40,584 nt of DNA from Cytophagales bacterium (GTDB lineage: Bacteria; Bacteroidota; Bacteroidia; Cytophagales; Cyclobacteriaceae). Under the pieces are notes generated by a model. The model did no database searches, was not told where the DNA came from, and saw nothing but the letters and a program-made list of their open reading frames with translations. Of the stretch, positions 1-7,794 are shown piece by piece. The translations under genes and the position numbers were made by a program. The DNA lies in contig WGNT01000132.1 in the NCBI GenBank assembly GCA_016124425.1, positions 1 through 40,584 of the forward strand. The letters are read 5' to 3'. Position 1 is the first letter of the stretch; each line of letters begins with the position of its first letter.

Positions 1-1113
1 GTGGGGAAGACAACTATTGCAAACATTATTGCCAATGAGGTAAAGGCTCCTTTCTATACCCTCAGTGCCGTCAGCTCTGGAGTGAAAGACATACGCGAGG
101 TGATTGAAAAAGCGAAATTCCAGCTAGGTGTGGTATTGTTTATCGATGAGATTCACCGCTTTAACAAATCGCAGCAGGATGCACTTCTGGGTGCTGTGGA
201 AAAAGGCACGATCCGGCTTATCGGTGCCACAACAGAAAATCCTTCTTTTGAAGTCAACGCTGCTTTGTTGTCGAGGTGTCAGGTTTTTACACTCAATGCG
301 TTGGGACGGCAAGAGCTGGAAGCTATGATCCATCAGGCGATGCAAAAGGACGATTACCTCAAAAAGAAAGCAATTGACCTTGCGGAGACGGATGCACTGC
401 TTCGGATTTCTGGAGGCGATGGAAGGAAGCTGTTGAATTTGCTAGAAATTGTGGTAGATGGGATCAAGGAGAATCCTATCCGGATTACGAACGATAAAGT
501 GATGGAAATCGCCCAACAGAAGGTAGCGTTATACGACAAGTCTGGGGAGCAGCATTATGATATTATTTCCGCCTTTATTAAATCCATCCGGGGTTCCGAT
601 CCAAATGCGGCGGTGTATTGGCTGGCTAGAATGATCGAAGGTGGAGAGGATGTGAAGTTTATTGCGCGCCGCTTGCTTATTTTAGCTTCGGAGGATATCG
701 GTAATGCCAATCCGAATGCCCTTCTGCTGGCCATGAATGCATTTGAGGCTGTAAAAGTAATCGGCTATCCGGAGGCAAGGATTATCCTTTCCCAATGCGT
801 CACCTACTTGGCTTCCTCCCCCAAGTCCAATGCCAGTTACTTGGCTATTAACCAAGCGCAAGCCATGGTAAGGGAGGAAGGGGACCTGCCGGTGCCGCTG
901 CATTTACGTAATGCTCCGACCAAACTAATGAAAGACCTCAATTACGGCAAGGAGTACAAGTATTCCCATGATTTTGAGAACAACTTTGTCAATCAGGAAT
1001 ACATGCCGGATAAATTGAAAAACGCCAAACTCTATGATCCCGGTTTGAATCCAAGGGAAAATGAACTTCGCAAAAACCTGCAGAAGTTGTGGGGAAAGAA
1101 GTACGGCTATTAA
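1..1113 (+). CDS. rarA: Replication-associated recombination protein A (RarA/MgsA), 5' end missing
   Basis: AAA+ ATPase of the RarA/MgsA/WRNIP1 family, which acts at stalled replication forks and binds SSB and DNA polymerase clamp-loader-related structures. The window opens inside the Walker A loop: the first codon, GTG, is the Val of GVGKTT, so it is not a start and the N-terminal part lies outside. Visible are Walker B FIDEIHRF (about residues 47-54), sensor 1 GATTENPSF (about 75-83), an SRC arginine-finger region (about 91) and the long helical C-terminal MgsA domain (for example EDIGNANPNALLLA). The C-terminus is complete with a TAA stop. A strong hairpin follows at once. The family assignment is firm; only the true start is unknown. 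Confidence 0.95.
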   Translation: MGKTTIANIIANEVKAPFYTLSAVSSGVKDIREVIEKAKFQLGVVLFIDEIHRFNKSQQDALLGAVEKGTIRLIGATTENPSFEVNAALLSRCQVFTLNALGRQELEAMIHQAMQKDDYLKKKAIDLAETDALLRISGGDGRKLLNLLEIVVDGIKENPIRITNDKVMEIAQQKVALYDKSGEQHYDIISAFIKSIRGSDPNAAVYWLARMIEGGEDVKFIARRLLILASEDIGNANPNALLLAMNAFEAVKVIGYPEARIILSQCVTYLASSPKSNASYLAINQAQAMVREEGDLPVPLHLRNAPTKLMKDLNYGKEYKYSHDFENNFVNQEYMPDKLKNAKLYDPGLNPRENELRKNLQKLWGKKYGY

Positions 1114-1116
1114 CCC

Positions 1117-1149
1117 AGACCTTTGGGGTTTTTCAAACCCCGAAGGTCT
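1117..1149. terminator. Strong hairpin after rarA, possible terminator
   Basis: Arms 1117-1131 and 1135-1149 are 15 bp with a 3-nt loop; the only non-Watson-Crick position becomes a U-G wobble in the + strand RNA. It begins 3 nt after the rarA stop. No clear U-tract follows on either strand, so it may stop transcription weakly or protect the 3' end. It resembles the intergenic GGTCTTCGGGGTTT-type hairpins often seen in Cytophagales genomes (recalled, not searched). Confidence 0.55.
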
Positions 1150-1235
1150 TCAAAAGATCAACGGTCGCAGATAACCTTACTAAAGCTGAATCTCAAAAGT
1201 TAAACTCCTGAAATTAGCAACAAAATTGAATTTTT

Positions 1236-1284
1236 GTTTTGAACTCAGAACAAATAAGGTTTATATTTGTTCTGATTTCAAAAC
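1236..1284 (+). promoter_or_regulatory. Bacteroidota-type promoter inside a 49-bp inverted repeat
   Basis: Arms 1236-1256 and 1264-1284 are 21 bp with one mismatch (1244/1276) around a 7-nt centre. Within the element lie TTTG (1238-1241), 20 nt, then TATATTTG (1262-1269), an exact match to TAnnTTTG. Transcription would start near 1275, so the mRNA of the ATPase beginning at 1288 would have almost no leader. The symmetry lies over the promoter elements, which favours an operator for a dimeric protein over an RNA hairpin. Confidence 0.65.
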
Positions 1285-1287
1285 AAT

Positions 1288-2487
1288 ATGATTGAAGATT
1301 TGATCCAATATCAAAACAATTTATTAAGCCAACTCTCAATTAGCTGGATTAGATACCTATACCCTAAGCTCGAGTCAGAGGAAAAACTCCTGGGAATCAA
1401 AGGACTTCGAGGGGTAGGTAAGACAACCTTGCTTCTGCAATTTTTAAATCAATCAGAGCTTCCTGCTAATCAAAAGTTATATGTCACCGCTGACCACCCA
1501 TTTTTTTATTCCAATGGACTTTTCGACCTAACAAACCAATTTTACACTTACGGAGGCAAGCTTTTGGTAATTGATGAGGTACACAAATACAGCAATTGGT
1601 CAAGGGAGTTGAAGTTAATTTACGACGGGTTTCCAGATCTTCGTGTTCTTTTTACAAGTTCTTCGGCATTGGATCTTTACCGTGGAGAATCAGATCTCAG
1701 CAGAAGGTTAATAAGCTTTCCCTTGGAGGGCTTATCTTTTAGGGAATATTTGTCACTAATGACTGAAAGGAATTTCAATACGTATACTTTTCAGGAGATT
1801 CTGGAGAATCATCAGGAAATTGCGGCTTTTCTTACACGTGACTTTCATCCCTTGTCCTATTTTCAAGCTTATTTGAAGTTCGGATATTTTCCATCTATCA
1901 AGCACCTGAGTCCGGAAAGTATGAAAACCCGAATTTTTCAAACCATCAATACCGTCTTGGAAACCGATTTGGCTTTCTCAAAAGAATACACCCCTTCCAA
2001 TATCGCCAAAATCAAGAAGTTATTGGGAGTTATCGCAGTTACAGTGCCTTTTGAGCCAAATATTTCGAAAATAGCTGAAAAACTTGGCATAGGGAGAAAT
2101 ACGGTATACGCCTTTTTAGCGCATTTGGAGGATGCGAAAATACTTAAATTAATGAATAGGCCCAACAGAGGAATCAGCTACCTACAAAAGCCTGACAAGA
2201 TATATTTTGAAAATACCAATTTTGCATTTTCGCTGCAGGAAAACCCCAATAAGGGGACGATTAGAGAAACGTTTTTTATCAATCAGTTGGAAAATGCAGG
2301 TTTACACGTCGATTTGAGTGAGAAGGGAGATTTCGTGGTGGCGGATACCTGGACTTTTGAAATTGGTGGGAAATCAAAGGATGGCAGACAGATCAAAAAT
2401 GTGAATGATAGCTTTTTGGTAATCGATGATATCGAAATCGGCTTTGGCAACCGGATTCCACTTTGGTTATTTGGGTTTTTGTATTGA
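1288..2487 (+). CDS. AAA ATPase with C-terminal DUF4143 domain
   Basis: The 399-aa protein has an AAA_14 ATPase domain: Walker A GLRGVGKTT (residues 39-47), Walker B LLVIDEVHKY (92-101, acidic pair D96-E97) and a downstream SSSALDLYRGESDLSRR stretch carrying sensor and arginine-finger positions. The C-terminal half is DUF4143-like: a winged-helix segment (IAEKLGIGRNTVYAFLAHLE) and a terminal fold ending IPLWLFGFLY. These ATPases are numerous in Bacteroidota genomes. Their role is unknown, though the C-terminal part has been likened to nucleases and DNA-binding folds. The ATG at 1288 follows a promoter embedded in a long inverted repeat, so expression is probably tightly controlled. A decayed relative lies at 7795-8136. 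Confidence 0.9.
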   Translation: MIEDLIQYQNNLLSQLSISWIRYLYPKLESEEKLLGIKGLRGVGKTTLLLQFLNQSELPANQKLYVTADHPFFYSNGLFDLTNQFYTYGGKLLVIDEVHKYSNWSRELKLIYDGFPDLRVLFTSSSALDLYRGESDLSRRLISFPLEGLSFREYLSLMTERNFNTYTFQEILENHQEIAAFLTRDFHPLSYFQAYLKFGYFPSIKHLSPESMKTRIFQTINTVLETDLAFSKEYTPSNIAKIKKLLGVIAVTVPFEPNISKIAEKLGIGRNTVYAFLAHLEDAKILKLMNRPNRGISYLQKPDKIYFENTNFAFSLQENPNKGTIRETFFINQLENAGLHVDLSEKGDFVVADTWTFEIGGKSKDGRQIKNVNDSFLVIDDIEIGFGNRIPLWLFGFLY

Positions 2488-2817
2488 GTAGCGATACCCC
2501 CGCCAAAACTGCCCCACACCTTCCCTGTCCTTTCGTAACCACTACGCTATCAAAAGATTTACAACTTAAGTGGAGGGTGATCGATGACGTCAAAAATGCT
2601 AATTTATAGTTCGAAAATGGTCCTAAATAGGGGCTCAGTTACTGTTATTCACCCCCATAATATCCATCAATATCCAACCCGCCTCCCGGAGGGCAGGTAT
2701 CCACAAATATCATTATTCATATTTCCACCTTATTTCAATTCAATTAACCACCACTCTAATTCCAAAACTCATCGCATTATACTATCTTTAACTCCTGAAA
2801 ACCAAAGAATAACCCCC

Positions 2818-3423
2818 ATGGAAAAGCAGCCTGACAAAAACATCGTCAAGGAACCCGACTTTGCCTACGGTTCCTATACCTATGCCAATTACCTCACTTG
2901 GGAGATAGATGAGATGGTAGAATTGATCCGTGGAAAGGTATTTCGGCAGGCAGCCGCCCCACTTGTGATCCATCAGCGGATATCCGGAAAAATTTTCAAT
3001 AAGTTGTATAATTTTCTGGAGGGTAAATCCTGTGAAGTTTTCTCAGCACCTTTTGATGTGCGCCTTCCGGTCGCTTCAAAAAGAAATGAGGACATCGATA
3101 CAGTCGTACAGCCGGATTTATGTGTTGTCTGCGATGCGGAGAAAGTGGACGAACGTGGCTGTCTAGGTGCTCCAGACTTGATCGTAGAAATACTTTCTCC
3201 CGGCAATAATAAAAAGGATTTAAAGTTAAAATACGAGGTGTATGAGGCTTCGGGAGTGACCGAATACTGGGTTATCCATCCTGATGAGCGTACATTGCTA
3301 ATCTATACGTTGGAAGGGGAAAAATACAGCCCTTCCCGTTTATTCACATTGGGAGATAGAGTAAGTTCTCAAGCCGTGGCTGGATTTGAGGTGGATTTGG
3401 ATAAGGTGTTTGGTGGATTGTGA
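2818..3423 (+). CDS. Uma2 family (DUF820) putative endonuclease, copy 1
   Basis: The 201-aa protein is of the Uma2/DUF820 family, predicted PD-(D/E)XK nucleases abundant in cyanobacteria and Bacteroidota; the true substrate is unknown. Core signatures: VQPDLCVVC, GAPDLIVEILSPGNNKKD, then EASGVTEYWVIHPDERTLLIY. The open frame runs further upstream to 2584, but alignment with the sister gene at 5801 places the start at the ATG at 2818. Both genes share the N-terminal sequence VKEPDFAYGSYTYA and an upstream TATCTTTA box (2783-2790) about 28 nt before the ATG. A 44-nt stretch (3250-3293) is identical to 6236-6279, showing recent duplication or gene conversion. Confidence 0.88.
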   Translation: MEKQPDKNIVKEPDFAYGSYTYANYLTWEIDEMVELIRGKVFRQAAAPLVIHQRISGKIFNKLYNFLEGKSCEVFSAPFDVRLPVASKRNEDIDTVVQPDLCVVCDAEKVDERGCLGAPDLIVEILSPGNNKKDLKLKYEVYEASGVTEYWVIHPDERTLLIYTLEGEKYSPSRLFTLGDRVSSQAVAGFEVDLDKVFGGL

Positions 3424-3583
3424 TGGATTAATACACTGCCACGCAAGTAAATGGGTTTTGTTAGATTGAAGATTCAAAGTAAAAACCTCCGGTAATTTAT
3501 TGGTAATGAAAAGCTTGATTCCAGATCGAATAACTCATAAAACACAAAGTAGACACTAACCTTAAGAATTTACTTAAAAGATA

Positions 3584-3771
3584 ACCATATAGAAACATAG
3601 TTCACATAGTATTTTTGGGTTGATTTGGTAGGGATGTCCAAATGCTCGATTTCATCACTCTATTAGCACCAACTTCCTGTGAAGTAAGAACCTAGCAATG
3701 AATAGGGCGTATGGGGGAATCAACCTTCCCGATATCATTAAAACTATGTGCACTACTGTGAACTATGTGGT
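3584..3771. repeat. Separated inverted repeat of the 'catag/ctatg' type
   Basis: The left copy at 3584-3610 and the right copy at 3743-3771 are imperfect reverse complements, both carrying ACATAGTTCACA. They are separated by about 130 nt in which I see no gene. The gene-free stretch 3424-3747 holds nothing else I can name. The right copy supplies the first codons of the open frame at 3748 and ends where homology to a DUF4221 protein begins, so it sits at a rearrangement junction. Confidence 0.5.
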
Positions 3772-4026
3772 AAATCATGCGAACGGTACCTGCGCTTATC
3801 GGCAATAAGAATTTTCTCCGAGAATAGGGTAGAGGGGCCAAATTTGCCTGAAACCCGGGAAGTAAAGGTTTTCGTTTCGGTATTTGATAACAGCTTTAAT
3901 CTGCTTGTGGAGGTAGCTATTCCTGAATTAGAATCTGAGTTTGTCAAGTACTTTGCCAAAGATGGAAAGCTTTGGGTGTATCAGAATTTTTCTGATGAAC
4001 TAGGGTTTATTGTCATCGATTTATGA
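3748..4026 (+). pseudogene. C-terminal remnant of a DUF4221-type lipoprotein gene
   Basis: The 92-codon frame starts at a GTG inside a repeat. From about residue 14 onward it aligns with the C-terminus of the DUF4221 protein at 11443-12598: RYLRLSAIRIFSE against RYYRLSSSSTFGE, then VFVSVFDNSFNLLVEV against VYLTVFDQEFNLISEM, and FAKDGKLWVYQN against FVKDGILWVFEN. There is no signal peptide and about 300 upstream residues are missing. I read it as a truncated remnant, probably not expressed as a useful protein. The stop matches the end of the intact relative. Confidence 0.75.
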
Positions 4027-4230
4027 TGTCCAAAGCAAACTAATTCATCTCCAATCAATTGTATCAGATTATCCGGGGAGTTAAGTGAGAGATCCTAAGG
4101 AAAAAACTATGGACGAGGAAGGACATACTCATACCTTGTGTATAACTTGCAGAAGTGATTAGTTTTCAATTTGCACTCGATGCATAAATTGCTGCGCAAC
4201 AATTTATTTAGCTTATACTTGGTTAGCTAT

Positions 4231-4248
4231 TTTTAAACTAGTAAATTA
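4231..4248 (+). promoter_or_regulatory. 18-bp motif shared by two lipoprotein genes (copy 1)
   Basis: TTTTAAACTAGTAAATTA occurs here, 76 nt before the ATG at 4325, and again at 8475-8492, 77 nt before the ATG at 8570. The sequence around the motif is otherwise different, so it is probably constrained: an activator or sigma-factor site with a palindromic ACTAGT core. A TAGATTTG box (4290-4297) lies downstream of this copy, but I see no well-spaced upstream element for it. Confidence 0.5.
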
Positions 4249-4324
4249 GGACTTCCTGTTTTATCAGCCTTTTTGTTTACGGATATCGGTAGATTTGGCG
4301 GATTTATAAGATTTTCTAGTTACT

Positions 4325-5479
4325 ATGAAGACTTGGACTGTAAGCAAAATTTCGATTTTTGGAGTAAAAGCAGTGGTTTTAGCACTTTGCTTTTTTTGTT
4401 TGGCATGTGGGGGAAATAACAACTCAGAATCAGCGGATACGAGCCCAAAGGAATTTTACCTGGAAAAAGTTGATTCGCTTCGTGTAGACCGGGAAACGGA
4501 CGTTCGTATACTGGATTACCATCCTGCGAAAAAGCAATTTTTGGCTGTTGATAAGATTTCCGGTGAGTTTTTAGTGTTGGATAGTAAAGGCGTTATTCTT
4601 GAGGAAGTACTTAGACGAGGTGAGGGTCCCAATGAGATTAACACAAATGTTCTCGCTCTTTCTTTCAACCAAGAGGAGGGAGGGTACCTTGCCCAAAGCT
4701 CTTTAGAGCAACTGTGGTTTGATGATGCATGGGAGGTAAAGGAACGGATAAAATTTGCCTCTTATTCGACGATTTACTTTTACTCGGGACCGCAGAAGAG
4801 GGTTCCCTATTACCGACCTAACAATGATTCAAGTTTTTATTTTTTTACAAATTTTTTCTCAGGGGTACCAAACGGTGTTGGGGCGGAAATTGCGAGTTTG
4901 ATAGAGCAGTATAATCCCCATAGTCAGGAATTGGAATGGGTGCTGCCTTGTGACTTGGAGCAACTTCCAGTATTTGAAATAGATGAGAAAAACAAGGATA
5001 AAAAGCCCACAGCAGTTTATTCCTTAGATAGGAAGGAAGGTCGGTTGTACCTCACCTTTGAACGCTCCACGGAAATGGGGGTTTATCATATGACTAATGA
5101 TTTTGCTCTTATAGAAAAATCAGGATTTAAGCATAAGAGTTTTTACCCATCATATAATGCCAAGAATATCAGTCTAATTGATTTCGGCCAGGACATTTTC
5201 GGGTTACTTTATTATAAAGGACTTTCGGAGGCAGCCACAGCATCACGAAAGGAATCCGATCCGGGGAACTTCCCTTTTATGGACCCAGCTCTATATCAAT
5301 TTATTTTTATCAATGAGGGCATACAACGAGACGAGGAAATAGCATTTCCAACAGGAAGTGACCCTAGGGCTGAGATTTTATCCCTCCCCAATAGCCGCCT
5401 ATTGCTGCGCGACAAGTATACGGGAGACGTGGAGCCTGATTACCATACCTATTCCATCTATAAGCTAAAGGCACGATGA
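4325..5479 (+). CDS. Secreted six-bladed beta-propeller-type lipoprotein (DUF4221/BF3164-like)
   Basis: The 384-aa protein has a lipoprotein signal peptide: a hydrophobic stretch, then lipobox LACG with the acylated Cys near residue 28, followed by a GGNNN linker. The body has blade-like segments (YHPAKKQFLAVDK, then FLVLDSKGVILEEVLRRGEGPNE), the GEGP turn being typical of Bacteroidota propeller lipoproteins. It should sit in the periplasm or outer membrane; the substrate is unknown. It looks like a paralog of the protein at 8570 (VDSLRVDRETDV against LDSIKIDYLGNP) and shares with it an 18-bp upstream motif. The exact Pfam family is uncertain. Confidence 0.8.
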   Translation: MKTWTVSKISIFGVKAVVLALCFFCLACGGNNNSESADTSPKEFYLEKVDSLRVDRETDVRILDYHPAKKQFLAVDKISGEFLVLDSKGVILEEVLRRGEGPNEINTNVLALSFNQEEGGYLAQSSLEQLWFDDAWEVKERIKFASYSTIYFYSGPQKRVPYYRPNNDSSFYFFTNFFSGVPNGVGAEIASLIEQYNPHSQELEWVLPCDLEQLPVFEIDEKNKDKKPTAVYSLDRKEGRLYLTFERSTEMGVYHMTNDFALIEKSGFKHKSFYPSYNAKNISLIDFGQDIFGLLYYKGLSEAATASRKESDPGNFPFMDPALYQFIFINEGIQRDEEIAFPTGSDPRAEILSLPNSRLLLRDKYTGDVEPDYHTYSIYKLKAR

Positions 5480-5580
5480 CGAAGCGTGAATGTGGTATTC
5501 GCTACTAAGGTTTACCAAAGTTTTAAAAATCTCCTATGATTAAACTCAAAACTGTCTCAACAACCAACCACCCCAATCAT

Positions 5581-5725
5581 AAATCTGAAATCATAAATCT
5601 GAAATCATAAATCTGAAATCATAAATCTGAAATCTAAAATCTGAAATCTAAAATCATAAATCTAAAATCATAAATCATAAATCATAAATCTAAAATCATA
5701 AATCTGAAATCTAAAATCATAAATC
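5581..5725. repeat. Heptamer tandem array AAATC(TG/AT/TA), 20 perfect units
   Basis: From 5581 to 5720 the sequence reads as 20 uninterrupted 7-bp units, each AAATC plus one of only three dinucleotides (TG, AT or TA), followed by a partial AAATCC. The first seven units alternate TG and AT, giving a 14-bp higher period; later units mix. No unit has an error in the AAATC part. The array ends about 75 nt before the second Uma2 gene. Similar AAATC-type arrays occur in other Cytophagales genomes (recalled). The number of units is likely to vary between strains. Confidence 0.9.
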
Positions 5726-5800
5726 CATAGAACCCCTCCTCTTTCAAAAAAGCAAAACATTTTCCTTATCTTTAATCTCTGATATCCAACGAATAAGACC

Positions 5801-6409
5801 ATGGAAGAGCAACAAGATAAAAGCTTGGTCAAAGAACCTGACTTTGCCTACGGTTCCTATACCTATGCCGATTACCTCACTTGGCAGCTGGATGAAATGG
5901 TTGAGTTGATACGGGGAAAGGTATTTAGACAGGCCGCCGCTTCGCCGAGACGTATTCATCAGGAAGTTGCGATGATATTGGCAAACAGATTCTATGAATT
6001 TTTAAAGGGAAAACCTTGCAAAGTTTATATGGCGCCCTTCGATGTTCGGCTTCCAGTAGCGTCGAGAAGGCATGAGGATATTGTCACCGTCGTGCAGCCG
6101 GATCTTTGCGTGGTCTGTGACACGGATAAGCTGGATGAGTTGGGTTGTGTAGGTGCGCCGGATTTGATTGTAGAAATCCTCTCCCCCGGAAACAATAAAA
6201 AGGAACTGCAATTAAAATATGAGGTATATGAGGCGTCGGGAGTGACCGAATACTGGGTTATCCATCCTGATGAGCGTACGTTACTGATTTATACCCTGGA
6301 TGGGGGCAAATACCGGTCCTCTAGATTGTTCACGTTAGGGGATAGGGTAAGTTCCCAGGCCGTTCTGGGCTTTGAACTGGAGTTGGATGATGTTTTTGGA
6401 GAATTATAG
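5801..6409 (+). CDS. Uma2 family (DUF820) putative endonuclease, copy 2
   Basis: The 202-aa protein is the sister of the Uma2 protein at 2818, with the same nuclease-like core (VQPDLCVVC, GAPDLIVEILSPGNNKKE, EASGVTEYWVIHPDERTLLIY). The two differ mostly around residues 45-70, where this copy reads RRIHQEVAMILANRFYEFLKG. A TATCTTTA box at 5767-5774 sits 26 nt before the ATG, as in copy 1. Between the copies lie a propeller lipoprotein gene and the heptamer array. Function is unproven; Uma2 genes often occur as many scattered copies. Confidence 0.88.
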   Translation: MEEQQDKSLVKEPDFAYGSYTYADYLTWQLDEMVELIRGKVFRQAAASPRRIHQEVAMILANRFYEFLKGKPCKVYMAPFDVRLPVASRRHEDIVTVVQPDLCVVCDTDKLDELGCVGAPDLIVEILSPGNNKKELQLKYEVYEASGVTEYWVIHPDERTLLIYTLDGGKYRSSRLFTLGDRVSSQAVLGFELELDDVFGEL

Positions 6410-6462
6410 GTAACTCTGTTCTTTAAGTTCACATTCAATTACCTTCTTATTAGCCATTCACG

Positions 6463-7575
6463 TTACTCTTTGAGGTAATGGACTACGAGCACATGTCCCT
6501 CGTCCGCAAGATGCTCCTGTATGTTTTGTGGAATATCCGAAAGGTTTTTTTCCATCGCTAATACCTCAGGCATCATATGGGATACTATCCCTTTTTCATT
6601 TAAAACAGTAAGCGGGCGATAGATATCTTTAAACGTGTAGCTCTCCATATCCAGGTCTATGTTAGTAAGCTTGCTTGATTTACGGGCAAACAGCCAAACT
6701 TTTCCCTCATTAAACGTCGTAGCGTACATACCAACAATATAGTCTTCAGTAATTACAGGCCTCGAAAGTAGGTAGCTATACCGCACTTTGTTTTGATAAG
6801 CCGACAATTTTTGAAAATCATAAAGTGCTTCAATAGGAGGTGTCTCCTTTCCAAAGTCCAACTTAACCTGCTGCGTTAGATCGCCCGTTTCTGAGAAAAT
6901 GGAAAGGGTATCGCTGAAAGGTCTGTGATATAGGATTTCCGGGCCTGCGACTTGAAAGTTTCCGTAGGATAGCATAATTTGTTTTTCTTCCTCTGCATAG
7001 GGAAAATGGTATTCAATAGGTAGAAATTCCGCGTCGGTTTTGACCACTTTGTAAGAGGTAGTGTCATGGACATTAGCTGAAAACAGCCAACGTCCATCTT
7101 GTAGTTTTGCAAACGATAGGGCAGGAAAGGAAAGATCTGATGTTTTTTGGAATTCCCCTTCGGAATTATAGAAAAAGAGGCGGCGTAAATCCCGGTCTAC
7201 AAAAACAACACTTCCATCTGAAAGAATATCAAAGTCAGTTGGCCTTCGCATCTTCCCGGGACCTTCTCCGATTTCTCCGATGGTTCGGATAAAGTTGCCT
7301 TCTACGTCAAAAACAAGCAATCCCTTCTTTTGTGAAAAAGTTTCCATCAGGTAAAAGTGTCCGTTGTTGGAAGATAGCTTTGCTATATCCGTGAAGTAAG
7401 CCTCAGGGTTATTGTCCAGTGCAATGAACCCGATGCTGTCGGTCAGCTCAGCGATGTCTGCATTTTCCGCTTCCTCGAAGCGGAGCTGAAGTATCGGTTC
7501 TAACGGATCGATAGCGGTCATTTTACCGCAGGATGTTACCAAGACAATTGCGAGTAGGTATAAAAAAGCTTTCAT
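6463..7575 (-). CDS. Six-bladed beta-propeller lipoprotein
   Basis: The 370-aa protein has a lipoprotein signal (hydrophobic stretch, lipobox VTSC with Cys near residue 16) and propeller blades with the pattern KGLLVFDVEGNFIRTIG then GEGPGKMRRPTDFDI, followed by DGSVVFVDRDLRRLFFYNSEG. This matches the BF2222-like '6-bladed beta-propeller' lipoproteins of Bacteroidota. These are outer-membrane or periplasmic proteins of unknown role, sometimes encoded near carbohydrate or peptide uptake genes. No SusC/SusD pair is nearby. It is the only propeller gene in this zone on the minus strand and faces the second Uma2 gene with a 53-nt gap. Confidence 0.85.
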   Translation of the reverse strand: MKAFLYLLAIVLVTSCGKMTAIDPLEPILQLRFEEAENADIAELTDSIGFIALDNNPEAYFTDIAKLSSNNGHFYLMETFSQKKGLLVFDVEGNFIRTIGEIGEGPGKMRRPTDFDILSDGSVVFVDRDLRRLFFYNSEGEFQKTSDLSFPALSFAKLQDGRWLFSANVHDTTSYKVVKTDAEFLPIEYHFPYAEEEKQIMLSYGNFQVAGPEILYHRPFSDTLSIFSETGDLTQQVKLDFGKETPPIEALYDFQKLSAYQNKVRYSYLLSRPVITEDYIVGMYATTFNEGKVWLFARKSSKLTNIDLDMESYTFKDIYRPLTVLNEKGIVSHMMPEVLAMEKNLSDIPQNIQEHLADEGHVLVVHYLKE

Positions 7576-7725
7576 AAAAAGGACCTGGTAAATAGAATTT
7601 TATATGAGTAAATATATTGCTTTAAACAACCTAAGCCAAAGCGATCGTCTTGATTGTGGGTGTCTTTTTTATCTAATAGCCTATTATATGATTGTTTATT
7701 CATTAAAGTTTATGAAATAGTTTGA

Positions 7726-7751
7726 AAATTGTCATATCAAGATGACAATTT
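7726..7751. promoter_or_regulatory. Perfect 10-bp inverted repeat before a decayed ATPase gene
   Basis: Arms AAATTGTCAT (7726-7735) and ATGACAATTT (7742-7751) flank a 6-nt centre, 43 nt upstream of the AAA ATPase remnant at 7795. The intact relative at 1288 also has a large inverted repeat in front, although of different sequence. I read it as an operator that outlived its gene. Confidence 0.45.
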
Positions 7752-7794
7752 ATGCTTGAATTTGTAATTCTAAACTGACATATTTATTGATATT

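Noticed and set aside
1..3. GTG at position 1 as a true start of rarA
   Set aside because: It encodes the Val within the Walker A motif; the gene begins outside the window.
2584..2817. N-terminal extension of the first Uma2 gene
   Set aside because: The sister gene at 5801 starts at the equivalent of 2818 and the extension has non-coding composition.
4290..4297. TAGATTTG as a complete promoter of the lipoprotein gene at 4325
   Set aside because: The nearest TTTTG is only 14 nt upstream, outside the usual 19-20 nt spacing.
5574..5725. Possible CRISPR array
   Set aside because: The units are 7-bp head-to-tail repeats without unique spacers; no cas genes.
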